Below, piece by piece: positions 52,661 through 62,124 of a stretch of DNA of 64,000 nt (positions are counted from its first letter, which is position 1; each line of letters starts with the position of its first letter). The notes beneath the pieces are model-generated. The model was not told where the DNA came from. It did no database searches and saw only the letters and a program-made list of their open reading frames with translations. A program made the translations under genes and the position numbers. The stretch spans positions 186,001 through 250,000 of the forward strand of contig CAVXLL010000001.1 in assembly GCA_963762575.1 (NCBI GenBank), given 5' to 3'. This DNA is from AP-15 sp963762575. Its GTDB lineage: Bacteria; Pseudomonadota; Alphaproteobacteria; ATCC43930; CGMCC-115725.

Positions 52661-53605
52661 CTAAGGCAGGCGCGCCAGCTCTTGGGTCAACAGATCATAG
52701 AAGCCGCCAGCTTCGACCTTGGTCATGACAGACGCATTCGCCGTCCTGGCGGTTACACCCCACCAATCGACGACGGTCATTCCGATGGTAAGTGGGCTCT
52801 GCGTCTCGATCGCGACATTGACATGGCGGCCCTCGTAGAGCGCCGGGCGCAGCAGATAGGCAATGACGGCCGGATCGTGGAGCGCCCGGGCGCGCGAGCC
52901 GAATTTCGGGCGGCGGTTTTTCTCGAAAGAACTCAGCAGCCCAGCAACTGCCGGGCCGCAGCGGTTGCCGAGAACTCGCAGGGCCGCGAGGCGCGGTGGC
53001 GTACTGACCAGCTGATGCGTGACATCGAGTGGTATCATCGTAATCGGGATGCCGCTGTCAAAAACAATCGCCGCAGCGTGCGGGTCGACATGCATATTGA
53101 ATTCGGCTGCGGGCGTCACATTGCCGAGCTCGAAGCAGGCCCCGCCCATCACCACCAACTCACGGACCTTGCCGGAGACCTCCGGCGCCTTCGCCAGCGC
53201 CATGGCGATGTTCGTCAATGGCCCCAGAGCGCATATCGTGATTGTCCTCGCCTTGGAGGCGCGCAGCGCCTCGATGAGAAAGTCCACGCCATGCTGAGGC
53301 TGCAGCGCAATCGTCGGATCGGGCAGCAGCAACCGATCTCGGTTGGTTTCACGATGAACTCGCTCAGCCGTCGCAAGCGGCCGCAAAATCGGCCCCGCGC
53401 AACCGGCATAAACCGGGACGTCAGAGCGCCCGGCCAGTTCACACACCCGGCGCGCATTACGCTCGGTCTGAGCGACCGGTAGATTCCCCGCGACGGCGAC
53501 TAGGCCCAGAACCTCCAGTTCCTCTGCTGCTGCCAATGCCAGCAGGATCGCCACAGCATCGTCGAGGCCCGGGTCGGTATCGATGATGATCGGGCGCCGA
53601 TCCAT
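52661..53605 (-). CDS. nucleoside hydrolase
   Basis: A 314-residue inosine/uridine-preferring type hydrolase that splits ribonucleosides into base and ribose. The calcium-binding N-terminus is PIIIDTDPGLDDAVAILLAL; the substrate block GPLTNIAMAL, FNMHVDPHAAAIVF and the late histidine region are present. Length is normal. It lies 21 bases downstream of sdhB on the same strand and may be read through from the sdh operon. Confidence 0.93.
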   Translation of the reverse strand: MDRRPIIIDTDPGLDDAVAILLALAAAEELEVLGLVAVAGNLPVAQTERNARRVCELAGRSDVPVYAGCAGPILRPLATAERVHRETNRDRLLLPDPTIALQPQHGVDFLIEALRASKARTITICALGPLTNIAMALAKAPEVSGKVRELVVMGGACFELGNVTPAAEFNMHVDPHAAAIVFDSGIPITMIPLDVTHQLVSTPPRLAALRVLGNRCGPAVAGLLSSFEKNRRPKFGSRARALHDPAVIAYLLRPALYEGRHVNVAIETQSPLTIGMTVVDWWGVTARTANASVMTKVEAGGFYDLLTQELARLP

Positions 53606-53626
53606 GCTTGCGGCACCGATTTCCAG

Positions 53627-54406
53627 CTACCGGCGCAGCACCATCAGTTTCTTGATTTCGGCGATTGCCTTGGCCGGGTTGAGGTTCTTCGGGCAGGTCC
53701 GGGTGCAGTTCATGATCGTGTGGCAACGGTAGAGCCGAAACGGGTCTTCGAGCTCGTCGAGGCGCTCGCCGGTCTTCTCGTCGCGGCTGTCGGCGATCCA
53801 GCGATAGGCCTGCAACAGCACGGCGGGGCCCAAATAGCGCTCGCTGTTCCACCAATAGCTCGGACACGAGGTCGTGCAGCAGAAGCACAGAATGCACTCC
53901 CACAACCCGTCGAGCTGTTCGCGCTCCTCGATCGATTGCGGGCGCTCGCGGTCGGGCGGCGGCGGGCTCGCGGTCTGCAGCCAGGGCCGGATCGACTGGT
54001 ACTGCGCAATGACATGCGTCAGATCGGGCACCAGATCCTTGATGACCGGCATGTGCGGCAACGGGTAGATCCGCACCGCGCTTTCGATGTCCTCGATTGC
54101 CTTGAGGCAAGCCAGCGTATTGATGCCGTCGATATTCATCGCGCAGGAGCCGCAAATCCCTTCGCGGCACGAGCGGCGGAACGTCAGGGTCGTATCGATC
54201 TCGTTCTTGATCTTGATCAGCGCATCGAGGACCATCGGACCGCAGTCGTTGAGATCGATCTCGAACGTGTCGATGACCGGGTTCTTACCGTCGTCCGGGT
54301 TCCAGCGATAGATCTTGAACTCGCGCAGCCGGGTGGAGCCGAGCGGCCCGGCGAAGGTATTGCCCGTCCCGATTTTCGAGTTCCGCGGCAGGGTGAATTG
54401 GGCCAT
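53627..54406 (-). CDS. sdhB: succinate dehydrogenase iron-sulfur subunit
   Basis: A 259-residue subunit of complex II linking the flavoprotein to the quinone site. The [2Fe-2S] cysteines are C80, C85, C88 and C100 (CREGICGSC...C); the [4Fe-4S] and [3Fe-4S] ligands are in CILCFCCTTSCP (C170-C180) and CHTIMNCTRTCPKNLNP. It is the last gene of sdhCDAB; a short palindromic repeat separates it from sdhA. Confidence 0.96.
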   Translation of the reverse strand: MAQFTLPRNSKIGTGNTFAGPLGSTRLREFKIYRWNPDDGKNPVIDTFEIDLNDCGPMVLDALIKIKNEIDTTLTFRRSCREGICGSCAMNIDGINTLACLKAIEDIESAVRIYPLPHMPVIKDLVPDLTHVIAQYQSIRPWLQTASPPPPDRERPQSIEEREQLDGLWECILCFCCTTSCPSYWWNSERYLGPAVLLQAYRWIADSRDEKTGERLDELEDPFRLYRCHTIMNCTRTCPKNLNPAKAIAEIKKLMVLRR

Positions 54407-54449
54407 CGACGGTTTTAGTCTCCGCGCGGAACCGACAACGGACGATGCA

Positions 54450-54490
54450 GAAAAGCCCCTCTCCGCCCTTCAGAGGGGAGAGGGTGAGAC
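54450..54490. repeat. GC-rich palindromic repeat, copy 4
   Basis: CCCCTCTCCGCCC-TTCAGA-GGGGAGAGGGTGAG lies in the sdhA-sdhB gap (hairpin at about 54456-54484). It shares the CCCTCTCC/GGAGAGGG arms with copy 3. This is the only copy wholly outside a gene. Confidence 0.7.
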
Positions 54491-54537
54491 GAGTGCCCAC
54501 GGAGATGGTGAAGTGAGACGCAACCCATGCTCAAAAC

Positions 54538-56332
54538 TCAATACACGCGCGCCTTGGGCGGGAAGGTCTGCACCTCGTTCGACAGCGTGAAGAGATGGAC
54601 CGGACGGTCGCCGAGGTTGACCCCGCCATCGCCGTCGAGCCAGGCGAGCGTGTGCTTCATCCAGTTCCGGTCGTCGCGCTCGGGGTAATCTTCGCGGGCA
54701 TGCGCGCCGCGGCTCTCGGTCCGGTTCTCGGCCGAGTGCAGGGTGACGACGGCCTGCTCGAGCAGAATTCTCCAGCTCCAAGGCTTCGACCAGGTCGGTG
54801 TTCCAGATCATCGACCGGTCGGAGATGCCGAGCTCGCCGAAACTGTTGGCCACGACGTCGATCCGGCTGACCCCTTCCCGGAGTACTTGTGCCGTGCGAA
54901 AGACAGCGCAGTTGGTCTGCATGACGCGCTGCATATCGAGGCGGATCTCGGCGGTCTTGCGGGCCCCGTGCGACTGACGCACCGCGTCGAGCCGGGCTAC
55001 CGCGTCCTCGCCGGCGCCGTTCGACATCGGTTTTTGCGGCGTGCCGGGGCGCACAAGCTCGGCTGCTCGCTGGGCTGCGGCGCGGCCGAACACGACGATG
55101 TCGAGCAGCGAGTTGCAGCCGAGCCTATTGGCCCCGTGCACCGAGACCGAAGCCGCCTCGCCGATCGCCATCAACCCCGGGACGGTCGCGTCAGGTTCGT
55201 CGTCAGTCGGCCGCAGCACCTCGCCGTGGTGGTTCGTCGGAATGCCGCCCATGTTGTAATGCACAGTCGGCAGCACCGGGATCGGCTCGCGGGTGACATC
55301 GACCCCGGCGAAGATTTTAGCCGTCTCCGAAATTCCCGGCAACCGCTGGTGCAGGACCTCGGGGGACAAGTGCTCGAGGTGCAGGAGGATGTGGTCCTTC
55401 TCCGGACCGCAGCCGCGGCCTTCGCGGATCTCGATCGTCATCGCCCGGCTGACGATGTCGCGCGAGGCCAGATCCTTGGCGTGCGGCGCGTAGGCTTCCA
55501 TGAAGCGTACGCCCTCGCTGTTGGTCATATAGCCGCCCTCACCGCGCGCGCCCTCGGTGATCAGGCAGCCGGCGCCGTAGATCCCGGTGGGGTGAAACTG
55601 GATGAACTCCATGTCCTGCAACGGCAGCCCGGCTCGCAGCACCATGGCATTGCCGTCACCGGTGCAAGTATGCGCGGAGGTGCAGGAGAAATAGGTCCGG
55701 CCGTAGCCGCCGGTGGCGAGGACCACGAGATGAGCGCGAAACCGGTGCAGGCTGCCGTCTTCGAGGTTCCACGCCATGACCCCGCGGCAAGCGCCCTCCT
55801 CGTCCATGATCAGGTCGAGCGCGAAATACTCGACAAAGAATTCCGCGTTATTGCGCAGGCATTGCTGATACAGCGTGTGAATGATCGCGTGACCGGTGCG
55901 GTCGGCGGCGGCGCAGGCGCGACGCGCCGGATCGCCCTCGCCGTATTCCATCATGTGGCCGCCGAACGGTCGCTGATAGATCCGCCCGTCTTCGGTGCGG
56001 GAGAACGGCACGCCGAAATGCTCGAGCTCGATGACAGCGGGGATCGCATTGCGGCACATGTACTCGATCGCGTCCTGGTCGCCGAGCCAGTCCGAACCTT
56101 TGACCGTATCATACATGTGCCAGCGCCAGTCGTCCGGACCGATATTGCCGAGCGCCGCGCTGATCCCGCCTTGCGCGGCGACCGTATGGCTGCGGGTGGG
56201 AAAGACCTTGCTGATGCAGGCTGTCCGCAGCCCTTCGACGGTCATTCCCAATGTCGCCCGCAGACCCGCACCACCGGCGCCGACGACGACCACGTCATAG
56301 CTGTGATCGGTAATGTTGTAGGCGGCTGGCAT
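54538..56332 (-). CDS. sdhA: succinate dehydrogenase flavoprotein subunit, one frameshift
   Basis: The catalytic subunit that oxidises succinate to fumarate. The Rossmann motif is VVVVGAGGAGLRATL, the covalent FAD histidine is in RSHTVAAQGG (H49), and the active-site part GGYGRTYFSCTSAHTCTGDG and HGANRLGCNSLLD are present. Near 54770 one extra T shifts the frame after ALELEN; restoring it gives LLEQAVVTLHSAENRTESRG and the normal C-terminus ...TFPPKARVY at the TGA at 54538. As this gene is normally essential for aerobic growth, the shift is probably an error in the sequence. Confidence 0.93.
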
Positions 56333-56344
56333 GCGGGGCTCCGA

Positions 56345-56740
56345 TCAGCTCGTCGATCCGAGGGCAATGCTGAGCACTGCGAAGATCCCCGCCACGGCGA
56401 AGCCGAAACTGAGCAGACGGACGGCGACGACGAGGCCAAGCTTGGCGAGCTCGGTATGAACATAGTCTTCGATGACCACCTGGAGCCCGAGCGACGCGTG
56501 ATAAAAAGTCGCAATAAGCAGCAATACCAGCAGGATGGCCGGCAGCGGGAGGCCGACCCAGTTCTGCACAGTCTCGAGATCGGCGCCGACCAGGCCGATA
56601 ACGGACGCCACGAACCAAAGGCTCAACGGGACCAGCGCGATCGCGGTAACGCGCTGCGCCCACCAGTGCTCGACCCCCTCCTTCGCCGAACCCAGCCCGA
56701 TTGCACGGCCGAGCGGCGAGCGCATCCGCGATGCCATCAT
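56345..56740 (-). CDS. sdhD: succinate dehydrogenase hydrophobic anchor
   Basis: A 131-residue three-helix membrane anchor (helices near residues 35-52, 62-82 and 102-124). HWWAQRVTAIALVPLSLWFV and the haem-ligand histidine region ATFYHASLGLQVVIEDYVH are typical of alphaproteobacterial SdhD. The gene begins 18 bases after the sdhC stop. It forms the quinone site with SdhC and SdhB. Confidence 0.92.
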   Translation of the reverse strand: MMASRMRSPLGRAIGLGSAKEGVEHWWAQRVTAIALVPLSLWFVASVIGLVGADLETVQNWVGLPLPAILLVLLLIATFYHASLGLQVVIEDYVHTELAKLGLVVAVRLLSFGFAVAGIFAVLSIALGSTS

Positions 56741-56769
56741 GTCAGGAAACCCGGCATGTCAGGAAACCC
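56739..56769. repeat. short tandem duplication at the sdhC-sdhD junction
   Basis: ATGTCAGGAAACCC occurs twice 17 bases apart, covering the end of sdhC and the start of sdhD. It repeats a stop/start region and may have arisen by slippage. Confidence 0.6.
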
Positions 56770-57151
56770 AGCGAGCTATCCCGGCGATCCAGGCAGCCAA
56801 AGTCAGCACCGCGGTCGCCCCGACGACAATCCAACCACCAATATAGGTCGATTCGAGGTCGAGGGCATGGCCGGTGTCCCAGACGAGGTGACGTATGCCG
56901 TTGCACAGGTGATAAAACAGCGACAGCGTCCAGCCGAACAACAGCAAGAGCCCGATCCAGGAGCCGAGGAAATCCTGGACGCCTTCATAGGCCTGCGGCC
57001 CGGAAGCGGCGGCAATCAGCCACCACACGAGCAGGATCATCCCGGCGCTCAGCGCGACGCCGGAAGCGCGGTGAAGGATCGACAGAACGGAGGTGAGTTG
57101 CCATCGGTAGATCTGAAGGTGCGGCGAAAGCGGCCGGTCGGCGGATCTCAT
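56759..57151 (-). CDS. sdhC: succinate dehydrogenase cytochrome b556 subunit
   Basis: A 130-residue three-helix membrane subunit. RPLSPHLQIYRWQLTSVLSI followed by LHRASGVALSAGMI is the family signature, and the haem-b histidine is in LFYHLCNGIRHLVWD. It is the first gene of sdhCDAB; the promoter lies in the 91-base gap above it. Confidence 0.95.
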   Translation of the reverse strand: MRSADRPLSPHLQIYRWQLTSVLSILHRASGVALSAGMILLVWWLIAAASGPQAYEGVQDFLGSWIGLLLLFGWTLSLFYHLCNGIRHLVWDTGHALDLESTYIGGWIVVGATAVLTLAAWIAGIARWVS

Positions 57152-57242
57152 TTACGGCAATTCCAGATTTCCCTTGCGGTCGGCCGCTGTGAATTAGCCC
57201 GCGTGCCGAGGAGTGTCAACGCAGGCTCGCCAAGCAGCCGCT

Positions 57243-58102
57243 TTACTTCTCGCTGGAGAGCCGCTCGATCTCGCCCGCCAACGCCAGTAGCCGGCGTGCG
57301 TTTTCCACATGCAAGTTTTCGATCAGCCGGCCTTCGACGAGCACGACGCCCTTGCCCGCCGCTGCCGCTTCGCTGTACGCCGCGACCATTCGACCTCCTC
57401 GAGGGTCGGTGCGAATGCGGCGTTTGCGGCAGCGATCTGCTTTGGGTGGATCAATGTCTTGCCGTCAAAGCCGAGCTCGCGGCCTTGCCGGCACGCGGCC
57501 GCAAAGCCGTCGTCATCGGAGAGGTCGAGGTGAACGCCGTCGAGAACCGCCAGCCCGTGGGCACGGGTTGCCAGAATGGCGAGGCTAAGGGAGAAAATCA
57601 GTGGCAGACGATCGCGGGTCGGGAGCGCGTGCAGGTCTTTGGTCAGGTCCGAGATGCCGAGAACGAGCGCGGCGAGCCTCGGGCTGGCTGCGGCGATCTC
57701 GCGGGCATAGAGGATGCCGCGCGGCGTCTCCAGCATGCACCAGACGGCCAGCCGCTCCGGAGCGCCGAACGCGTCGAGCAGCGACACCGTCAGCGCGACC
57801 CGGTCGGGATTCTCTACTTTCGGCAACAGCACCGCGTCGATCGGCATCGTGGCAGCGGCCGCGAGATCGGCGTGGCCCCACGGCGTGTCCATCGCGTTGA
57901 CGCGGATTACCAGCTCGCGGTCGCCATAGCCGCTTCCCGCGAGGGCCGCCGCGACTATCGTTCGCGCGCCCTCCTTCGCTTCCGGAGTCACGGCGTCTTC
58001 GAGATCGAAGATCAGCCCGTCGGCAGGCAGCGTTCGCGCCTTCTCGAGAGCCCGCGGGTTCGAGCCGGGCATGAAGAGAAAACTGCAGCGCGGGCGAAGC
58101 AT
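57243..58102 (-). CDS. HpcH/HpaI-aldolase-family CoA-ester lyase, one frameshift
   Basis: About 286 residues, CitE/Mcl-like. CSFLFMPGSNPRALEKARTL, the metal/CoA region DLEDAVTPEAKEGARTIV, VLLPKVENPDRV and GKTLIHPKQIAAANAAFAPT are conserved. Near 57400 a one-base change shifts the frame; the next frame gives AAYSEAAAAGKGVVLVEGRL and NARRLLALAGEIERLSSEK, the usual C-terminus, ending at the TAA at 57243. It splits or forms malyl- or citramalyl-CoA type esters; exact substrate unknown. Confidence 0.87.
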
Positions 58103-58134
58103 GGGGGGTATCGGCGTCCGTGATTGGCTGAACC

Positions 58135-59226
58135 CTATTCCGCAGCCTTGGCCGCCGGAGACTGCCAGCTCTTCAATACGGGCAGCACGTCTTTGGCGAA
58201 CAGCCGCAGCGAGGCCTCCGCCTTCTCGTAAGGAATGCCGCCGAAGCGGAAGGCGGCGTTGAGCTCGAAATCGCCGATCACCTCGCGCCGCCCCTCCAAT
58301 TCGCGCAAGATGCGGTCAGGGGTCCCCCACACGGCGGCTTTCATAAAGCCCTCGACTGCGCCTTCGAGGCCGCCCTTGCGGGCGATTTCGGCCTTCTGCG
58401 CATAGGCGTCATAGCCCTTCACAGTGGCGAAGTGCTCGCCGAGGAACTCGTAATGATCGAAGTTGCTCTCGACGAATTTGCCCATGTGCTTGCGGGCCAG
58501 CGTCTCCGCTTCGTCGAGCCGCGGCGCGCAGATGCAGAAATCGGTGATCATCATGGTCGGGGCATCGATGCCGTGGAATTTGCGGTGCATTTCGCGGTTG
58601 CGCTGGATGGCCGGGAGGCGCATCGGCCACGGGCGGTCGGAGAACATCACCATATGGGCGCCGAGCCGCGCCGCCGAATCCACCGAATCCTCGCTCGACG
58701 CGACGGCGTAGATGCGCCCGTCGAAGCTGTATTTCGGGCGGGGGCGCAGCTCGACCCGCGGCTGCTTGTAATAAGTGCCGTCGGCCTCGATCCAACCGGT
58801 GCGCAGCGCATTGACGATCATCGGCGCCGCCTCGTCGAACCGGCCGCGGCTCTCGTCCATCGTGCCGCGGAATGCGGCGAATTCGCGTCGCGCCAGGCCC
58901 CGTCCGAACCCGAGCCGCAGCCGGCCTTTGCATAAGAGGTCGAGCACCGCCGCTTGCTCGGCGACCCGCAGCGGGTCGTGCCAAGGCAGGATCACGGCGG
59001 CGGTGCCGAGATCGATATCCGGGCACACGCCGGCGAGGTAGGTCATCAGCTGCAGATTGTCGGGGCAGAACGAGTAGTCGAAAAAATGATGCTCGGCTGA
59101 CCATAATGCGTCGAAGCCGAGGACCGGCGCCTGGCGCGCCAAGCGGAGATCTTCGTCCCAGACCTGATCGTCGCCGATATTGTCCCAGCCGTAGCTGGCG
59201 AAGATCATCATCAGGCCGACATTCAT
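58135..59226 (-). CDS. LLM-class flavin-dependent oxidoreductase
   Basis: A 363-residue luciferase-like enzyme. LGFDALWSAEHHFFDYSFCP, LRVAEQAAVLDLLCKGRLRL and GFGRGLARREFAAF are the TIM-barrel signatures. The ATG at 59226 follows GGAGGGAAGC, and its start overlaps the unshifted 3' end of the SRAP gene. It differs clearly in sequence from the enzymes at 38.9 kb and 60.9 kb. Confidence 0.92.
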   Translation of the reverse strand: MNVGLMMIFASYGWDNIGDDQVWDEDLRLARQAPVLGFDALWSAEHHFFDYSFCPDNLQLMTYLAGVCPDIDLGTAAVILPWHDPLRVAEQAAVLDLLCKGRLRLGFGRGLARREFAAFRGTMDESRGRFDEAAPMIVNALRTGWIEADGTYYKQPRVELRPRPKYSFDGRIYAVASSEDSVDSAARLGAHMVMFSDRPWPMRLPAIQRNREMHRKFHGIDAPTMMITDFCICAPRLDEAETLARKHMGKFVESNFDHYEFLGEHFATVKGYDAYAQKAEIARKGGLEGAVEGFMKAAVWGTPDRILRELEGRREVIGDFELNAAFRFGGIPYEKAEASLRLFAKDVLPVLKSWQSPAAKAAE

Positions 59227-59266
59227 GCTTCCCTCCAAAGCGGCACGCGAGACCGCTCGACGCTCC

Positions 59267-59924
59267 TTACGCCTGCATTGGCGCGATGAGTTCCCACATC
59301 ATCCTCTTTGATATTGTTGACGCGATCGCTGACTGGAGCGATGGTCATTGCGCCGGTGTAGGGGACCAGCAGCCGCTTTGCAGTGGCGTCGGGGGCGGTG
59401 AGCCACCGCTGGTAATCGGCAGGCGCTATGATCACCGGCATCCGCTCGTGCACCTCGCTGACCAATTTGTTCGCTCGCGTCGTGATGATCGTGAACGTCT
59501 CGACTGGCTCGCCAGTCTCGGGCGTCCATTTTTCCCATAGCCCGGCAAACGCGCACAGCGCTCCGTTGCGCAGCATGATTTTATAGGGCTGTTTCCTCGC
59601 CCCTCTCGTCTGCCATTCGTAGAAGCCGTTTGCCGGCACGAGGCACCGTTGCGCGTGAAACGCCGACCGAAAGACCGCCTTATCGTCGATCTCCTCGGCA
59701 GCCGCGTTGATCATTCGCGCAGCCAGCGAGAGATCGCGCGACCAGGAAGGCACCAGGCCCCATCGACCAAGCCGGATCGTCCTGAGCTTCTCTGCCGCGA
59801 CCGCCATGGGAGAGACCTGGGTCGGAGCGATATTGTACCGCGGGACCACGTCGGGCACGTGGTCGACGACGAACTTCTTCTTGATTTCAGCCGCGCTGGC
59901 CGTGAGGTAGAAGCGCCCGCACAT
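59267..59924 (-). CDS. SOS response-associated peptidase (SRAP/YedK), frameshift near the end
   Basis: A DNA-abasic-site-binding protein of about 218 residues. The N-terminal catalytic cysteine is C2 (MCGRFYLT), and RYNIAPTQ, the glutamate of VPANGFYEWQ and the histidine of VHERMPVI complete the active site, which forms a thiazolidine with abasic DNA. Near 59299 a one-base change alters the frame; the conserved ending ELIAPMQA then stops at 59267. Uncorrected, the frame runs to 59223. Confidence 0.9.
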
Positions 59925-60022
59925 GAGCCGGACTATAGCACCACGGCGGGCTGGCCGGCATAACTCCTTAACTTCGCGAATATCGACCCGGCGTTCCTCG
60001 CGCCGATCGGTTTCCGGTTACG

Positions 60023-60382
60023 TTACCGGCGGCCGTGGAGCAATAGCGCGGTCATGTAGCCCAGGGCGAAGCCGGCTACCACCATCATGAACGGCTGTTC
60101 ATAGAGCTGATGGGGTAGAGCGGGGCGGGCGATTTTTCCGGGGAGATTTCGTGCGGCGGGGCTGCCAGGGTCAGCGTACGCGTCTCCAACTCGTTCGCCG
60201 ACGGACTCTGCGGTCCTCTCCGGAACGCTCGCCTGAGCTCCGGCAGGCTTTGACAGTCGTCGGGCCACTTCCTCCTGCGACATGTCGGGCGTTTCCTTGA
60301 CGGCGTAGGGCGGCGGGTCTCCATGCCTTTGGCCGATCGCCTCTTCGGCGATCGCGTCCAGATCCTGTTTTCTAGTCTGCAT
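60023..60382 (-). CDS. hypothetical protein with C-terminal membrane helix
   Basis: A 119-residue protein: a polar, proline-rich N-terminus (MQTRKQDLDAIAEEAIGQRH, DMSQEEVARRL) and one C-terminal helix (FMMVVAGFALGYMTALLLHG). It looks like a small tail-anchored protein, widespread but uncharacterised in Rhizobiales-like genomes. The start is preceded by GAGGGAGATCACC. Confidence 0.6.
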   Translation of the reverse strand: MQTRKQDLDAIAEEAIGQRHGDPPPYAVKETPDMSQEEVARRLSKPAGAQASVPERTAESVGERVGDAYADPGSPAARNLPGKIARPALPHQLYEQPFMMVVAGFALGYMTALLLHGRR

Positions 60383-60494
60383 GGTGATCTCCCTCGCTCA
60401 TCAGGCGGACACACTCATCGAAATACAACATCCTCTGGGGGTCCGAATTCCCGGTCGGCGGTAATGATGGGAGATCGCAGTTCGTTTTCAGGTC

Positions 60495-60881
60495 TCAGGC
60501 TTGACCGGCGCCGATATGCGCGACCGCCTCGATCTCCACTTTGAGCGACGGGTTTGCCAGCGCCGCCACCTGGACCAGAGTGGAGGCCGGGAAGTTGCCG
60601 GTAAAGAATTCACGTCTCGCCTGCCACACCTTCTCGCGCTGGGTGATGTCGGTGACGAAGATCGTCACCTTGACGACGTCGGCCATGTTGCCGCCCGCCG
60701 CCGCGAGCAAATGGCGGATCTTGGTGAAGATCACCTTGGCCTGGGCGTATTCGTCGCCTTCGCTTCCCCCGGCAGTCATGCCGGCGACGTAGGCGACCCC
60801 GTTCACCACCAGGCAGTTCGACCAGGTGCTGGCCTGTGGCTCCGCCACCTCGGGGCTGACCGCACGGACAATCTTGCTCAT
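60495..60881 (-). CDS. RidA-family protein
   Basis: A 128-residue trimeric imine deaminase or relative. VNGVAYVAGMTAGGSEGDEY, DVVKVTIFVTDITQREKV and the terminal LVQVAALANPSLKVEIEAVA match the family, with the arginine of RREFFTGNFPAST and E120 in place. The ATG at 60881 lies two bases after the LLM stop, so the two are one operon. True RidA removes reactive enamines; this may be a paralogue serving the neighbouring oxidase. Confidence 0.88.
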   Translation of the reverse strand: MSKIVRAVSPEVAEPQASTWSNCLVVNGVAYVAGMTAGGSEGDEYAQAKVIFTKIRHLLAAAGGNMADVVKVTIFVTDITQREKVWQARREFFTGNFPASTLVQVAALANPSLKVEIEAVAHIGAGQA

Positions 60882-60883
60882 CG

Positions 60884-61729
60884 CTACGCTCCCACCTGCT
60901 GTTTGAGCTTGGCGACGCGGTCCAGGATGGGCAGGACCTCGTCCGCCTTCGCCGGGGGCACTGGAAAGTTGACCCGCACGACGCCGAGGTCGCGGTAGCG
61001 TTTGAGCATATCCGGGTCCTCCGGCGCGCCACCCAACGTCACCGGCAGAGACTTCGGGTCGCGGCCGGCCTCTTCGGCCATCTGACGGAAGCGCGGCAGG
61101 TACTCCTGCGGATTGCCGCCGCTGGCGTTCGGGTACCAGCCGTCGCCATAGCGCACCGCCCGGCGCGCTGCCCACGGGAAGGCTCCCCCGAGAAGGACCG
61201 GCGGATGAGGCTTCTGCACCGGTTTCGGCCAGGTCATCATCGGCGAGAAATCGACGAGGTCGCCGTGGTACTCCGCGGTCGATTTCGTCCAGATCTCCTT
61301 CATCGCTTCGATCTGCTCGCGCATCTTCTTGAAGCGAGAGGTGAATTCCGTGCCGTGGTTCTCGATCTCCTCGGCATTCCAGCCGCCGCCGATGCCGAAC
61401 AGAAACCGCCCGTTCGAGACCTGGTCGATCGAGGCGACGAGCTTAGCGGTCTGGATCGTGTCGCGCTGGATCACCAGGCACACGCCGGTGCCGAGCTTGA
61501 GCCGCTTGGTGACCGCCGCCGCCGTGGCGAGCGTCACAAACGGGTCCATCACATCGTAATACCGCTTCGGCAATTCGCCGCCGCCCGGCGCCGGCGTGCG
61601 CCGCGGCACCGGGATGTGCGAGTGCTCGGCCGCCCACAGCGCATCGAGCCCCCGCTCCTCCATCGCCACGGCGAGGTCGGTCGGTGAAATCGAGTAATCG
61701 GTGAAAAAGATCGACGCGCCGAATTCCAT
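60884..61729 (-). CDS. LLM-class oxidoreductase, F420-type
   Basis: A 281-residue luciferase-like enzyme of the short subgroup often annotated as F420-dependent (Rv2161c-like). DLAVAMEERGLDALWAAEHS, GTGVCLVIQRDTIQTAKLVA and SNGRFLFGIGGGWNAEEIEN are characteristic. Cofactor choice (F420 or FMN) cannot be read from the sequence. It is co-transcribed with the RidA-type gene. Confidence 0.9.
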   Translation of the reverse strand: MEFGASIFFTDYSISPTDLAVAMEERGLDALWAAEHSHIPVPRRTPAPGGGELPKRYYDVMDPFVTLATAAAVTKRLKLGTGVCLVIQRDTIQTAKLVASIDQVSNGRFLFGIGGGWNAEEIENHGTEFTSRFKKMREQIEAMKEIWTKSTAEYHGDLVDFSPMMTWPKPVQKPHPPVLLGGAFPWAARRAVRYGDGWYPNASGGNPQEYLPRFRQMAEEAGRDPKSLPVTLGGAPEDPDMLKRYRDLGVVRVNFPVPPAKADEVLPILDRVAKLKQQVGA

Positions 61730-61765
61730 CGGTCAGCTCCCGGTAATGATGTTCAGAACACGAAG

Positions 61766-61913
61766 TTACGCCGAGGCGCGCAACGAATAAAGCGCGCCGG
61801 TTTTCTCATACAGCTCACGGACGCCAAGTCCGTGGGGTCGCAAAAAGAACGCGTCCCCGGCGGATCCCTTGCACGGACCACTCCGCGGCGGCGAGCCCGA
61901 TTTTCTGGACCAT
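61766..61913 (-). CDS. possible small protein with one frameshift
   Basis: The ATG at 61913, with the strong AGGAAGG six bases upstream, begins MVQKIGLAAAEWSVQGIRRG; after one base change near 61850 the reading continues AFFLRPHGLGVRELYEKTG and ALYSLRASA to the stop at 61766, about 48 residues. Both halves look like protein and the ribosome-binding site is good, but I do not recognise a family. Confidence 0.35.
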
Positions 61914-62124
61914 TGTGACCTTCCTGGACAATGGCCGCTGCGGACTGTGCCGGCTTCCCCAAACGATGTCGAAGGAGGCAACATCCCCCGGCAGCAAACC
62001 GGCGAGTGCGACGACAGAGGCCGCACGCGAACGGCGAAGGAGTTGCGTCAGGGTGACGGGTTGCCGAGCGTGTTTTGGAAGCGCAGACTTATCTCGGATG
62101 GAGGCTGCATCCGGGGGAGCTCAC

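Noticed and set aside
54743..58123. An uninterrupted 1,126-codon plus-strand frame
   Set aside because: It runs antisense to sdhA, sdhD, sdhC and the CoA-ester lyase, all with clear protein homology. GC-rich codon bias keeps the opposite frame open; the translation is Arg/His/Asp-rich with no recognisable domain.
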